Of a stretch of DNA of 64,000 nt, positions 46,239 through 58,640 are shown one piece after another. Source of the stretch: Polyporus tsugae (Eukaryota > Basidiomycota > Agaricomycetes > Polyporales > Polyporaceae); assembly GCA_024305745.1 (NCBI GenBank), contig JAHRBS010000006.1, forward strand, positions 746,501 through 810,500, in the 5' to 3' direction. Made by a program: the position numbers and the translations under genes. Under the pieces are notes generated by a model. The model made no database searches. It was not told where the DNA came from and saw only the letters and a program-made list of their open reading frames with translations. Each line of letters starts with the position of its first letter. Positions within the stretch are counted from its first letter, which is position 1.

Positions 46239-47311
46239 ATTGACTGGAAATTTGCGTGTCATTGTGGGCCATGCAGATGGGCCGTCGCCGTCAAAGTCGT
46301 CGGGAGTGCAGTGCGAGGGTGACGAAGGTGGTGGATTGCAATCAAGCTATGCTCGATAAGTATATGCGCGACCTGGACGCGTCTTGGTCGCGTAAGCGCT
46401 ACAACGGACATTGCCGAGTGGGTCGGGACATGTCGGCCCGGATGAAGCCCTTCCCTTCCTCGGACTCGAACTCGGACTCCAGCCACGTTTGAACTTGCTC
46501 TGGTTGGTTGGGCCTTGGGCTACTTGCTTCTTGCAGTTATTGCTTGCTGGTCGCACATCGAGATCCCTCACTACCATGATCATGCTGAAGCCCAGCTACG
46601 CTATTCTATCCTTTCCACTGCTAGCTACCGTTCAAAATCAACACCGACAAGCCGCTGGACCGTAAACGATGCTATTTACTGTCCCACCAGTACCTCACAT
46701 TCCTCCTAGCCTGGATGACCTGAACAAACTACTTGTGTGCGAGGGACGTAGAAGCAGAGCCTTTTGGACATCGTATCAAACGAGGTGAGTATGTAGCATC
46801 GTGGAACTTCGTCGCGCTCTGACGTTGGGTTATCTTCACTGTGCGCTTTCGGAACAGTTCATGGCTGAAAACCAACGTAGGGCACACACTAGAAAGTGGA
46901 GTGGAAGTGGCACGTTGGCTCGTATATCTCGCGGGTGCGTTCCGTTCGTTGCATCTTGCGAGGACCCGGGCATCGTCACTGAAGCCCAGCTCGCGCAGCG
47001 ACTGCACTCGACGATGGCCCTCTTACCTCTATGATAGGGGCAGTGTCCGTCGAATACAACGCTGATGCGGTCCACGGGCATAGGTAAAGACGTATCCTAT
47101 CATGCTACATCGTTCAGCAGAAAATCGTCCGAGAACACATACGTAAACTCAGAGCAAGCCCAGGAAAGAGACTTATCACCGCGAGAACGTGATCGCAACA
47201 TCACCGGGAAGAGCATCCCGCGCGCCGTGACCGCCGTCGAGCAGCTCTCCAGACAGTTCCGAGTCCTCGCGGACCGCACTGGCACCCCCGATCTCGTATT
47301 CACCACCCGCC
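46239..47311. other. Intergenic region, no supported gene
   Basis: Short frames on both strands only; it separates DUF4470 gene B from the 3' end of the split HET gene. Confidence 0.4.
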
Positions 47312-49063
47312 TCATGCGCCTTCGGCCAACTCCGAGTATAGTCCTCCAGGTGGACCACTGCGTGCCTCTCGACGCCCTCCCGTGAGCAACTTCGAGGCCG
47401 CACGGGTTACCCGAGTCGCTAGTCTCCCGAACCATCCCGTGCGTGTCCGCATCCACCTTCGCATGCACGCCATAGGTGTGAGCGTGCGAGACGAGGACTC
47501 GGATTGCTCCGATCGAAGCTCGACGTGTACGGCGTAATGGTCCTTCGATGCGAGGGTCAGCTCTTCCCAGATCGACCACTTCCCGACCCCAGGAATGTCG
47601 CCGCCAATGCCGCTTGTACCGAAAAGCGTCTCGCTCCATGGCAGCGAATCAGTGGTGGAGGAGCTGCCCCAGCCCTTGCCCGACACCCTCACACCGCTAC
47701 TGATGGATAACCTTTGATGATCTGAATGTCCTTCGAGAGTATGTTGGAATTCAATAGCGATGTCATGGGTGGCATGGGAAAGTGTGAGCCAATGGGTAGT
47801 CGGGTGGAGGGCATCTGGACCGCGCAGGTTGACCGCGTACCCTTTGGCGTGTAGATCGTCGCGGGTCCTCTTCAGCATCACCAACTTAATGGTATCGTGC
47901 GGTGTCCTGCGCGTCACTTCGGATGCTCCGTCGCGCTCTTGAGCGTGGGGTATGTACACCGTGTCGAACTTGATCTGGGGTGAGCGAAGGCGTTTGAGGC
48001 TGGTCGATGCCAGCGGGAGGAGATCAAATTTACGATTGGAGTCGGAAGGAGTCTGTGGGAGGCCGATTTCGACGTAGCCACAGTATGAGAACTCGACGGC
48101 ATCGCCGGGGAGTTGTGTATAGCAGACACGTCCTAGGAGATGTCCTGGGTAATCCTTGTGCTCGCATTCAAGGATGGCCAGGTACCACTGGGATGATGCG
48201 ATGTCGTCGTCATCGTGTGAAGCGAGAAGTCTCTCAGGAAAATACGCGGAGAATGGTATCACGGGGAACTGCGTGCGGATCCCATATGGGGTGGAATAGT
48301 AATCTGCAACGGGAAGATCGAGGTGGTGCTGAAGCCGACGGACAACTTCACCACGAGGAAGTGGTCCAATGCCTCCACATTCGCGGAAGACATCGAGAGA
48401 TGGCGCAAAGAGGGAGGGACGATCGAGCCCTGGAATATCCTGTGAGTACCAAACACACTGGAATATCGCGCTACCGGGCTGGTGGTGTTCAGTTGGAGAG
48501 TCCAGGGAAAACGACGTCCATGCGAAGAGGGTCTGGTCCGGGATGCGCCGCATGATCTCTTCCTGCAGTCGTCGGAAAGCGCGATGGCCCTCCCCGTAGA
48601 GAGTTGGCATGTTGATGTCGAAGATTCCCAGCAGCGAGTACGCCCGGTCCTCCAGCCTAGTGGTCTCCCGCTTCGCCGCCCATGAGAGGCGTTGGGCGAC
48701 GCTGAACTCCTTGAGAGGTTCTACACGCAATAGGGCATTATAACTGATGTTGGTAATTTCCGCGACCAGGTCCGCAAGGCTGTGCTTCGAACCAATGAAT
48801 GTCCATTCCATGGAGAGAAACCGCACATCGACGGGGGCGATGAGCTCTTGGAGTGTCCACCCACGCTCGAACCAACGGCTCCGTCGGAAACGGGAGTCCT
48901 TCCTCTCGTGGTCTTCTTCGGCCGGGACGTCTGCGAGGAAAGCAAAGCACAAGACCGCACGGCTGTACCATTGGTACATAGAGTTAATGGCCTCGGACAG
49001 CTCCGAACTGCTCGTCTTGTCGATGCAGCACGAGTCGATCCAGATGTACTGATGGCCCTTCAT
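47312..49063 (-). pseudogene. HET-domain protein, copy 5: C-terminal part, cut off by a transposon
   Basis: An open frame of 583 residues begins right at the transposon border and carries YIWIDSCCIDKTSSSELSEAI, WFERGWTLQELIAP and DRAYSLLGIFDINMPTLYGEG, then the C-terminal region. Its missing N-terminus is at 57006-57487. Leaving out 49064-57005 and one copy of the 2-bp AT duplication joins 482 + 1750 bases into one frame of 744 codons (743 residues) without a stop. It is more diverged from copies 1-4 than they are from each other, and no DUF2461 copy is seen next to it. The internal ATG at the border could start a truncated protein lacking the YAILSHTWD motif. Confidence 0.88.
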
Positions 49064-49069
49064 CAGGGA

Positions 49070-49270
49070 ATTCTCCCATTGCGAATGGACCTTAAGCGAG
49101 CTTACTTAGCACTAACCAGATGTATTAGGGCATTAGTCTAAAAATATAAGTCCCTGCTAACGAAGCAGTTGAAGCGCACCTGAGGACGGGTTAGTCCGCT
49201 TAGATCGGACATAAGGAAGGTATTAACGGGTCGTTTAGCACTCAGTTAGTCGGACATAAGCACACCAGAT
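49070..49270. repeat. Subterminal repeats of the Plavaka element
   Basis: Several copies of TTAG-containing words, including GGTTAGTCCGCTTAG and CAGTTAGTCGGACATAAG, occur within 200 bp of the left end; the right end has TTAGCTA and TTTAGTT. Such arrays usually bind transposase in CACTA-like elements. Confidence 0.45.
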
Positions 49271-49620
49271 GTTTGCGAGAGCAACATATTGCTATACTCG
49301 ACTACTAATGATACGCTAGCACAGACTGGGAATAATGCAATACAAGTAAGTAGTATGTATGGCGGGACATTAGGCTGGCTGCGGGAAGGGCAAAATTGCC
49401 CGAAAGTAAGGAGTATTAAAGGGAGCTGGTAAAGCGGCGAAGGAATAAATATGGGAAGAGTTGACTAGGATCTGATTTGTCCATGAGGGATGGTACCAAG
49501 GTGAGGGGATAAATACTTGAGAAGCGATATGGAATGATGCGGAAAATGACAAGATAGACGACTCGGAGGGGGCGCGCAGCAGAACATATGATGGTACCTA
49601 GATGAGACACGAGAGTGGAA

Positions 49621-52600
49621 CTAGTCGGAATCGATGTCCATGCCTTGAATGTCGACATGCGCGAGGGCCGTTCCGGGAGCTGCAGCTGCTGGTGCTGGGG
49701 TGGTAGTGCCGCTGTTATATGTCATAAGTATTCAGCATTGTAGTGGAGACTCGGATGCGCATGAGGTTGGAACGAGATAAGTACTCACGTCGCTCGGCAG
49801 TACAGCATGTGCATCAGCTTGTGATAGGAGTTGAGGCTTCCATTCTTGATGGCCTGAAGCAGCGTCATGTGCTCCTTGTACACGTCGACATACGCGTCGG
49901 CTGTAAACGAAGCAGGCTTGTGGGTTCCGAGCTTCCAATCCGAGAGGGCTGCATGAATCTGTAAAAGGTACTGTTACTGTGTGCGGGATGGATGGCTGAG
50001 AGGGTCTCAACTTACCGCGGTGCCAACGAGTGCGAGCATGACCATCGGGATCTCACGCTCATTGGGGCGCTTCGGGTTCGTGGACAAGAGGATCTCAGGA
50101 TGGTGGGAGATGAGCGAGTTGGGACCCGTCGCGAACGCTGCACGGAGGACTGCGGTGATACACTCATGAGAGTAAGGCTTCTTCCACAAGGCCGAAAGCT
50201 GGGCGTCCTGTGCGGAGAATGGTATAAGTCAATAGTTAGAAGGAGATGGGCGAGTTAGTACGTACCTTCTCGGTGATCGGGTAGACGTATTTGAGGCTAT
50301 CAAATAGCGAGTTCACCTTCTCCTGTGTCTTCTGGGGGTCGGACCCAAGACGGTAGTACGCCATGACGTGCGCGTCGGCATTCTTCTTCACGGTGCTTTG
50401 GAATGTGCTGATACGCTGCTTCGTCTACAGGTGGTGTGGTTTCAGTGTCATTGATGCTAGATACGACAGGACAGCTTACCAGAGTGACCATAACCCGCAA
50501 AAAGTCCTGATCAGTCGTTTGACTCATGCGCGCAACGAGTCCCGTGAGGCCGAGGTTTGCGGCACTTGTAACCAGGATAGTGGTGATGAACTGCGAGGCC
50601 ACGAAAGAGTCTGGGAAGGCGAGCTCGGTCGCGAGGTAGAGTTCGAGGAGAGGGATTGCGGCGCGGATGGTGTGAATGACGTGGATATGCTGAGGGTTGA
50701 GTTGGGGAGCCCCGCCTGTGGCATTGGGCACGATCATGTAGGCTTGGGGAGGTAGGACATCGGGGATGATAGGCTGAGGAGGGGCGACTTGCAACGGCTG
50801 AGCCGCAGGAACATGGATGGCCGGAGTAAGGAGGGGTGCCAGAAGTGGAACGACGATGGGAGGGATAGGCTGTGGGATGGGTGCGGGAGCAGTGGGATCG
50901 ATGATGAGCCCACCAATAACGTCGTCGTCGGGACCGAAAGTGTTCTCCGCCTCTTCGTCCTCGTCGTCCTCGTCGTAGGACTGTGCCTGATTCGTCGGAG
51001 CAGAGGTGAGTACAGCTGTTGTGCCGAAAACAGGGCCTACAGGCACAGAAGGGGCGGTACTGGATGGCAGGAGCGAGGAGGTGGAGGGTCCGGTGTCAAT
51101 GTTCGTGTTGTTTTTCTTCCAGACAGGTCGCTGGTAGGAGTACATAGACAAAGGGAAAGCGTGAGGCAAGTTGGAGAGAGAACCAAGGTCAAGCCATACC
51201 TCGACTCGTTCGCGAGCAGTGGGGGGACGAGGAAGAGTCTGTGTGTGCGAGATCGTAAGAAGCAATCAAAGTTGAACGGACGGGCGCGAACCTTGTTTTG
51301 GGCTCTGGCCGCCCGAGCGGCCACGAACTCCGCCCATGCCTGGCGCTCCTCCTCCTCTTCGTCGTCCACATCTTCATCGGCAGCTTCCATATCGTCGTCG
51401 AGCTCAAACTCTGAACCGGATGAAATATCCATCGCGTCAAGCATCAGGCGGTGAGTGTTTACGGCTGGAGCTCTAGGGACACACTTCGGGCGGGCAGGAG
51501 CCTTTTTGTCCACGGCCTTACCTTTGCCTGTCGCTGACTTGGCTTTGTCATTCCAGGCAGGTCTCTGCGCCGTGGAAGGTGGTTTCAGGGAGGACCATGT
51601 TCGGTTGGGATTGTACTCACCTCGGCGGTCAGAATGGCTCCAACGTTGGCTCCACCCAAACCGTCTTCAGAGTCAGAGCGATTTTCCTCCTCGTCACCAG
51701 AGGTAGCGTCTTCTCCCTTCTTGTTTGACTCAGCTGTACTCACGTTGTCCTCTTCGTTGGTCTCAAAAGGATCTTCCTCAATTACAGTGCGGCGGCGGCG
51801 TTTGGGAGCCAGCTGGTTCCCCTTTGCGGTCGCACTCGCGGGAACGCCCCGGGAATCTGTTCGTGAGTATGCATAATGTTATGAACCTGCAATGAGTCAA
51901 GGTTCATGACATACAGGCATCAGACGCTTTGGTAGGCCCGTCGCGGCGTGGGTTCGCACTTATGGCCGCTTGGAGGGAACCGTCGTCGCTCGACTTGTGA
52001 TCATTGTCGACAACTGCACGTCACACGAGTTAGTGATGTAAGTGATCTATCCCTAGGATTATATGACGCCAGTAGTGCTCACCACGTCCATCAGTTTGAG
52101 CGGCAGTCTTGCTAGCGAGTCCATTCCTGGCGCGGGTAACTCGACGCTGGCCACCAGGGCCGACCTGCAGAGTCCCAACTACTTTGACACCATGTTCTTG
52201 ACGTGAGGAAATTCAAGCTGTGTGGATCAGATGCAGTTGTGGGGCTCACCTGCACCCTCAGGTTGGACCTTATTGCCTTTCTTGGGTCTCGCTTGGACTT
52301 CGCCTTTTTCCGGCGCAGCACGTTTGCGTTTGCCTCCCGAGGGTTCAGTGTTCGCTGCTGGATGCTGTGACACAAGGTGACTCAGGACGTGTTAGACAGC
52401 ACTGGGATTGCAAAGATGCACGTACGTTGTTTGCCAGCCGTCTTGACCCGGTTGGACTGACGACGAGCTTTAGGGATTGCGTTCAGCTTGGCCGTAGCTG
52501 AAAGTGGTTAGTTAGTGAGGCAGCGCCGTGCGTATTCCTCCCAGATCACGCAAATGTTTACCTTGCTGAACGGTCCCGGTAGCCGTGGTCAAGACGATGG

Positions 52601-52790
52601 TAGGCATTGTTGCTACTCCATCAACAGGGATGGGAGTTGACTCTGAGCTGGTCTCAGCAGCCAGGGCCGCTTTGCCCATTCGAGTCCTCGAAGATCTGGA
52701 AGGATATGGGAGGGTTTTGGGAGGGATGGAGGTGTTTTCGCTGACAGAATGTGGGTGAGTGTCCAAGTTTTTGGAAGCGGTGGACGTCAT
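49621..52790 (-). CDS. DUF6532-like protein carried by the Plavaka element
   Basis: Exon 1 is 52790-52562 (MTSTASKNLDTHPHSV...), followed by small exons rich in Lys/Arg (KARRQSNRVKTAGKQ, GGKRKRAAPEKGEVQARPKK), then a Pro-rich and Asp/Glu-rich middle (PVWKKNN, YDEDDEDEEAEN). The folded C-terminal part reads HIHVIHTIRAAIPLLELYLATELAFPD, KVNSLFDSLKYVYPITEK, KKPYSHECITAVLRAAFATGPNSL, REIPMVMLALVGTA, IHAALSDWKLGTH and DVYKEHMTLLQAI, ending MDIDSD at 49621. That part resembles DUF6532, a domain of unknown function common in Agaricomycetes. A basic N-terminus suggests nuclear or DNA-associated action (inferred). It is divergent from the transposase, with 299 bp between starts. Some inner exon borders (51900-52260) are unresolved. 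Confidence 0.65.
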
Positions 52791-53089
52791 GATTAAAGAA
52801 TGTGTGATAAAAAGGGGAGATTAAAGGGTGCGCGACTGGGGAGAAGCGCAGAGGAATTGAGGGAGAGGGAGAATAAACGGGGTAAGCTGCAAAATTTTTG
52901 GCGACGTGGTTGAACATTGAGAGCTGAGCTGGACTTTTGGTGCTGTACAGCTGACTTTTGATGGCAACCACGGATTGGGCTAAGGTCCGTTCCCTCCTTA
53001 GGGCAGGTCAGTGATGGACTGTGACGCCGGGCCTTGCAACCATGCACCGATTCTGATCCTCTCTGTTTCTGTCTGCGTTGTCTTCCAGA
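52791..53089. promoter_or_regulatory. Divergent promoter region inside the Plavaka element
   Basis: These 299 bp lie between the start of the DUF6532-like gene and that of the transposase. A TCTTCCAG just before the transposase ATG could be the acceptor of a leader intron. Confidence 0.45.
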
Positions 53090-56000
53090 ATGCCTCATCC
53101 CTCTCATCCTATCCAACCGATGACTCCAGCCCAAGATTCTGACAGTCCTGGATGGTGTCAAGGCTGCGCGACACTCTTTTCACAATCAGGACTCTCTAAG
53201 CACCTATCGCAGACCCGAAAACCGTCTTGTCTAGCCTTCCGCAACTTGCGGAATGCTGCTCTGGCCCTAGTCGCCCTCCCGGGGACCTCAGAACCGGCAG
53301 GTCAACTCCCTCCGGATTCTGCAATGGATGTTGACCCCACCGCTTCCCTGGGCCTCCCTCCCGCTATGGCCGAGGTTGACATGGATGCCACCCCGATTCC
53401 GTTTGATGGCGATTTCTTTGGTGATTACCCGCCAGAGTTCTTCGACGATCCAGACGACGCTCCGGCCTCCTCTGACTCTTCTGACGAGGAGGATGACGAT
53501 GAAGAGGTTGAAGTTATAGGCTGGGAACGGCCAATCGCGACGAGCTGTCATGCCGCGGCCACTGATCCCTCCACGGAAACATCTGGCCAGGGCCCATCAC
53601 TTCCCTCGACAGAACGACGAGCCGCGGTCGAGAAAACTGCGCAACGCCAAACGTATGTGGTCCCATACCCCTCTTCGCGCGCAGGCGCCCCAATTCCCAA
53701 TGTCATCCCAACATCGCCTGCACACGTCATCTACCGCCACTCGCTCGAGCATGGCGAGACATCAGCTGCCACAAACATATACTATCCCTTTGCATCGCGC
53801 ATGGAATGGTGTGTTGCGAAGTGGGCGAAGACGCGCGGCCCGGGATCGACATCCTTTTCGGAGCTTTTGGCAATTGAGGATGTACGTATCCAAGCGCTTC
53901 TGCAATGAAAGTCCGTCTGAATGTTGCCGACGCTCTCACAGGTAGCGGAGCGGTTGTCTCTCTCGTTCAAGAACACTCGCGGCCTGAATCACATCATTGA
54001 CAGGCACCTCCCTCCCACGCGTCCACGTTTCCAGCGCGAGGAACTTGTGGTGGCTGGAGAACCTCAGGAGGTCTTTTTTCGAGACATCTTGCAGTGTGTT
54101 GAAGCACTCTGGGGTGACCCCGAGTTTGCCCCCATCTTGCTCCTCGTCCCCGAACGCCATTACGCAGACGCCGACCATACCGTCCGTGTCTACTTCGACA
54201 TGAACACAGGCAAGTGGTGGTGGGCCACTCAGGTGTGTGTATCCACTCTCGGGCACAATCAATTCCAACTAACATCCCATGGGTCCCGCAGAAAGAACTG
54301 GAGCGCGAAATGCCAGGTGCGACTGTTATCCCAATCATCATCTCGTCTGACAAGACGCAGTTGACGCAGTTTGGGAACAAGACAGCCTACCCCGTCTACA
54401 TGACACTCGGAAACCTCCCGAAGGATGTCCGATGCAAGCCGTCGCGACGCGGTCAAATTCTTCTCACATACCTCCCGACGACACGCCTCCTCCATATCAC
54501 CAATAAAGCAGCCCGTCGGCGGACACTGGCGAACCTCTTCCACACTGCCATGTCACGCATACTTGCGCCACTTGCCTCCGCCGGTGTCAGCGGCATCCAG
54601 CTCGTCAGCGGCGATGGTATTGCCCGCCGAGGACATCCAATCCTTGCGACATATGTAGGCGACTATCCCGAACAAGTTCTTGTCACCGGTTGCAAGACTG
54701 GCGAGTGTCCCAAGTGCACGATCGCTCGCGCCGAAGTTGGAGCCTCTTCAGAGCCATCGCGGCCCCTCCGCGACCTCGAGAAGGTCCTTGACGCTCTCGC
54801 TTCCATCGACGACGGTCCTCGCGCCTTCACTAATGCATGTCGCAATGCGGGAATCAAGCCGCTTTTCCATCCATTCTGGGAAGACCTGCCGTATACGAAC
54901 ATCTTCCTGGCGATCACACCTGACATTCTCCACCAGCTCTATCAGGGTGTCATCAAGCACCTACTCGCCTGGATTCAAGAAGCCTACGGCACGGATGAGA
55001 TTGACGCACGATGCCGTCGCATGCCTCTCAACAACAGCCTCCGGCATTTCACCAAGGGCATCTCCCACATGTCGCGCGTCACGGGCAAGGAACACCAAGA
55101 TATATCGCGCCTTCTGCTCGGCTTGGTTATCGGCCTTCGGCTCCCGGATGGCCAATCTCCTGCGCGGTTGGTCCGTGCCACGCGTGCCCTCCTAGATTTC
55201 CTTTATCTTGCACAGTACCCGACCCATACATCTGAGACCCTCGCTCTTTTGGAGGAGCACTTGCAGGCCTTTCACGAGAACAAGTCCATTTTCATCGACC
55301 TTGGCATCCGCACGAATTTTGAGTTTCCGAAGCTCCATTCCCTCGACCATTATCGGCATTCGATCGAGCTGTTTGGCACAACAGATAACTACGACACCCA
55401 GTATTCCGAACGCCTGCACATCGACTTCGCAAAGGATGCTTATCGCGCCAGCAACAAGAAAGAAGAGCTCGTCCAGATGACGGTCTGGCTAGAGCGGAAG
55501 GAGAAAATCTTCCGCCATGAGAAGTACATTGAGTGGCGTCTCGAGCAGCTTCGCTCCTCGCGTGAATGCCACCTCACTGCACTCAGCGTCCTTCCCGCGC
55601 CCGCGCCCCATCCCCCTGCCCAGTCGCTCAACGTGCCCGAACTCCCTCCATCCACTGCTCACCTTGACGCCCATTCTATCGCGCTCCCTGCGACTTCGAC
55701 CTCGCAACAGCCCCATCGGATTCCCATTCCTCTCGCGGCCAGTGCTGCAACCTCTGCCTCTCTCCCTTCCGGATCCTCCTCTCCTCGCATTCACATGGCT
55801 CGACATCCTTCTGTCAAAGGCGCTAACTTCGACGACATCAAGACGAAATATGGCGCCACGTACTTCCGCGATGCCCTCACTCGTTACATCGTCACCGTCA
55901 ACCATCCAGACCTGACGTGCCCGCAGGTCGAACGTCAAGCGGCTTCCATATACTTCCCGTTCCAGTCCGTCCCGGTATATAACAAGGTGAAGATCTTTAT

Positions 56001-56579
56001 CGAGGATCCAGATGGACTCGCAGCCCCTGGCACAGGTGTGCGAGACGTCATCCACGCGCGCGCTACACGTCAGAAGAAGGACGGAGGGGAAATCAGTGGT
56101 CGCTTTGACACTGCGCTTATCCGAGACCATCAAGATGGTGCTCGCGGCTCTAAACCAAGTACGTTCTTCACTAGTCGAGTATGCTCCATGTTTTCGTTGT
56201 GCTTACCTGATCCCGAGGTTTCATCGTTGCCCGAGTCCGTGTCGTTTTCAAGATTCCCGAGCGGGGCATGACTCACCTCTTTCCAGGCATTGCGCCTGAC
56301 AAGCGGCCTCAACATCTGGCTTATGTTGAGCTGTTCACCCCGCTGAACACCAAGCATCCGGACCATGGTTTGTACAAGGTATCTCCGGCTTACACCGGCG
56401 ATGGTAGACGGCTCGGACTTGTTGTCCCGATTGATGACATTGTACGTAGTTGCCATTTGATCCCGGACTTTGGTCCTGTTGCCCCTCGTGACTGGACTAG
56501 CAGCAATGTATTAGATAAATGTACCGCGTTCTACCTGAACGCCTTTGCTGACCGTAATACATACAAGCTTATATTTTGA
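53090..56579 (+). CDS. Plavaka transposase
   Basis: Four exons, 53090-53881, 53942-54232, 54292-56158 and 56287-56579, fit in phase and give about 1,080 residues. The N-terminus has a C2H2-like finger (CQGCATLFSQSGLSKHLSQ), then an acidic stretch (~115-145). YYPFASRMEWCVAKW, the SSDKTQLTQFGNKTAYPVY motif, GCKTGECPKC, PFWEDLPYTNIFLAITPDILHQLYQGV and HSLDHYRHSIELFGTTDNYDTQYSERLHID are hallmarks of Plavaka-type RNase H-fold transposases, with Asp of SSDK and Asp of TPDILHQ as likely catalytic acids. A Pro/Ser-rich region (~455-540 of exon 3) precedes the C-terminal part, which contains HLAYVELFTPL. I saw no frame break; it is likely functional. Confidence 0.92.
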
Positions 56580-57005
56580 CCCTCCAGTTGCGTAGTCCTA
56601 AAGTGTCACCGGTGCGAATGCAATATTGTGTTGTTAATTCCGAAATGATTGCGAACCTGTCCCCCATGTTATGGCATGACCTGTGAGGTGTGCTGCGAGC
56701 TATATACCATTTGGCCTTGACGCATCTGTAAATCTCGAACACGGTAGGTTGAGGCGCGGCGGACAGGACAGGCGCCAGTACGGCGCGCAGCGGGTGGCGT
56801 CTCGACACGGAGTTCAACTCTCTTTCTCCTTTACCACTGTAGCCCCACCTTTGCTCCATTATATCTGACATCCCGCAATCCACAGGCAACGATGTATGCA
56901 ATATTGAGTACCATTCACAGGAAAAGTTCCATTAGGTGAGGATTAGCTACATTAAAGCGCTGACATAGCTAATTTAGTTCTAAAACGCACGGGCGGTTTT
57001 TCCTG

Positions 57006-57487
57006 ATGTTCGCGCGTGCGACGGCGCACGCCCTCCGGGTTTTGGAGGAGAGCTCCGGATCGTCCCAGAGGGGACCCAATTCTGGGGGTGCATCTGGAGG
57101 GGAGGCCAACACCGGAACTATAAGTTGACGAGCCGTCAACGATGGGGCACGCGTCGAGCGCTGCGAGGGGGTGGGGGTGGGTGATGATACGCCCTGCACG
57201 GTGGAGAGGACAGTCGGCAACACGTCGTGTGCGCGGACTGCCTGGGAGGGGGCGCCCGACGATACATCCTCATGACGTTCAGCTGAGGAGGGCGGGTCGT
57301 TTTGCGCGTCACGAGGGTTGTACGGGGGCCGACGCGTCGGAGCGTACCGTTTCTGGATGTCCCTCAGCTCTTGGTACGTCTGCTCGCCCTCGGGGTCCCA
57401 GGTGTGTGACAGGATGGCGTACATGGTCTTCGGATCTCTTGGATCTTTCTCGACAAACTTTCCGGTCCAGGTGTCGAGAAGGCGCAT
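57006..57487 (-). pseudogene. HET-domain protein, copy 5: N-terminal part, cut off by the transposon
   Basis: The start MRLLDTWTGKFVEKDP is followed by MYAILSHTWDPEGEQTYQEL, a Pro/Ser linker and DDPELSSKTRRACAVARAN, after which the transposon begins. Read on, the frame adds about a dozen residues from the element (IRKNRPCVLELN) before a stop at 56969. It matches residues 1 to ~170 of HET copy 1. The rest of the gene is at 47312-49063. On its own it would make a protein with only the first HET motif. Confidence 0.88.
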
Positions 57488-58640
57488 GGTGCCGTCACAA
57501 CCTTTTCGACGCGCGATACGTCCATGTCAACGGGGCGCAATCAAGGAATATGGCACTGCACAAACCTGAAGGAGAATATCCTAGGGGTTGAATATTAGCA
57601 TAAGGAAGGATAATATGAGATAAGCAACGTACAAGTTTGATAATGGCTGCAGAATCACGAAAGGGAGGTGACAGGGAGGACGTTGAAGGCTTCACAAGAT
57701 ACGGGCAGGACTAGGGGCGTTGCACAGAGTGTCTTCGTGCCCGTTCACCTTAATATAGCCTCGGTGAGTGGTCATGAGGCGGAGTAAGGCGAGAAGGCCA
57801 CAGTACACGTTTGGGGGCATCGCATGACCCAGGTGCTGTAGCTGTCAAACTGATTCATTATGGGCGTCCAGAAACCACACAGGCATCGCATTGCAAGCAG
57901 GTCGCCGGAAATGTGAGCTCTCTTCGGTATAAGATTCATACTCCGAGTCCGTGGTGCCCACCCGTGCCAACACAGTACCATCTAGTTCGTAGCGCGGGTC
58001 CGTCATAACCGCGCGGGTGTTTGGAACGTGATGGGGGTACTGTGGAAGCATGGCGAACGCGACACTTGAAATCGGCGGAACTTGCTCCTACGCCGTGCAT
58101 CACGGCAAGCTTCGAAAAGAAGAGAACCGCTGTAAGTAATGCTTCAATTGACTCCAACCAGGGGCCAATGTCTATACTATCGGCAGAGGGATCATTGGTT
58201 GCACGACAGCCTTCTGGACGCTTCACATGTGGACCTACTCAAAGACTGCCATTGGGACTCACTATTCATTAGCTATGCAGTTATTCAAGTTAACAGATGA
58301 ATGTTGAGCACAGATGAACTTGGGGAGGTCTGGACATAACAATGCGTGCGGCGGTGACCAGAAGTGAACCAAACCAGAGCAAGAGAGGCCCCCCGAGAGC
58401 GCAACGACGCGGCGTTACAGTAGTCGGGATTGAGCGCCTGTGGACATTGCCGACTTGCTCCGGACTTCTCGGCCCGATGTCATCCCAGACTCAGCCAGTG
58501 ACCGTCGCAATCGTTGCCAGCACCTTCTTGCTCGTACCACGGCACACACAAACCAGTAAGAAAAAGAGCTGCTGTAAGTAATGTTTTCAGTGACTATAGC
58601 CTATAGCTAACTATTCACGACAGGGTCGCCACTGGCATCC
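57488..58640. other. Intergenic region between the split HET gene and the FAD oxidoreductase gene
   Basis: It holds the two divergent leaders. Only short frames are seen. Two similar short stretches (AAGAGAACCGCTGTAAGTAATGCTTC at ~58120 and AAAGAGCTGCTGTAAGTAATGTTTTC at ~58563) suggest a small local duplication. Confidence 0.4.

Larger units (their letters stand above)
49064..57005. mobile_element. Plavaka-type DNA transposon, 7,942 bp, complete
   Basis: The left end is CAGGGAATTCTCCCATTGCG. The right end, reversed, is CAGGAAAAACCGCCCGTGCG; 13 of 20 positions match, an imperfect terminal inverted repeat. AT is duplicated at 49062-49063 and 57006-57007. Short subterminal repeats based on TTAGT/TCGGACATAAG cluster at ~49090-49260, typical of the CACTA-like group. 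It contains two genes: a four-exon Plavaka transposase (53090-56579, +) and a divergent multi-exon DUF6532 gene (49621-52790, -). It interrupts HET copy 5. The transposase frame is intact, so the element may still be active. Confidence 0.88.

Noticed and set aside
55489..56133. 214-codon minus-strand frame inside the transposase gene
   Set aside because: Antisense to a continuous transposase exon with family motifs.
53090..56579. Assignment of the transposase to Kyakuja/Dileera/Zisupton proper
   Set aside because: The SSDKTQLTQFG, TPDILHQLYQG and HSLDHYRHSIELFG motifs fit the Plavaka group better; no TET/JBP gene, a frequent KDZ companion, was found nearby.
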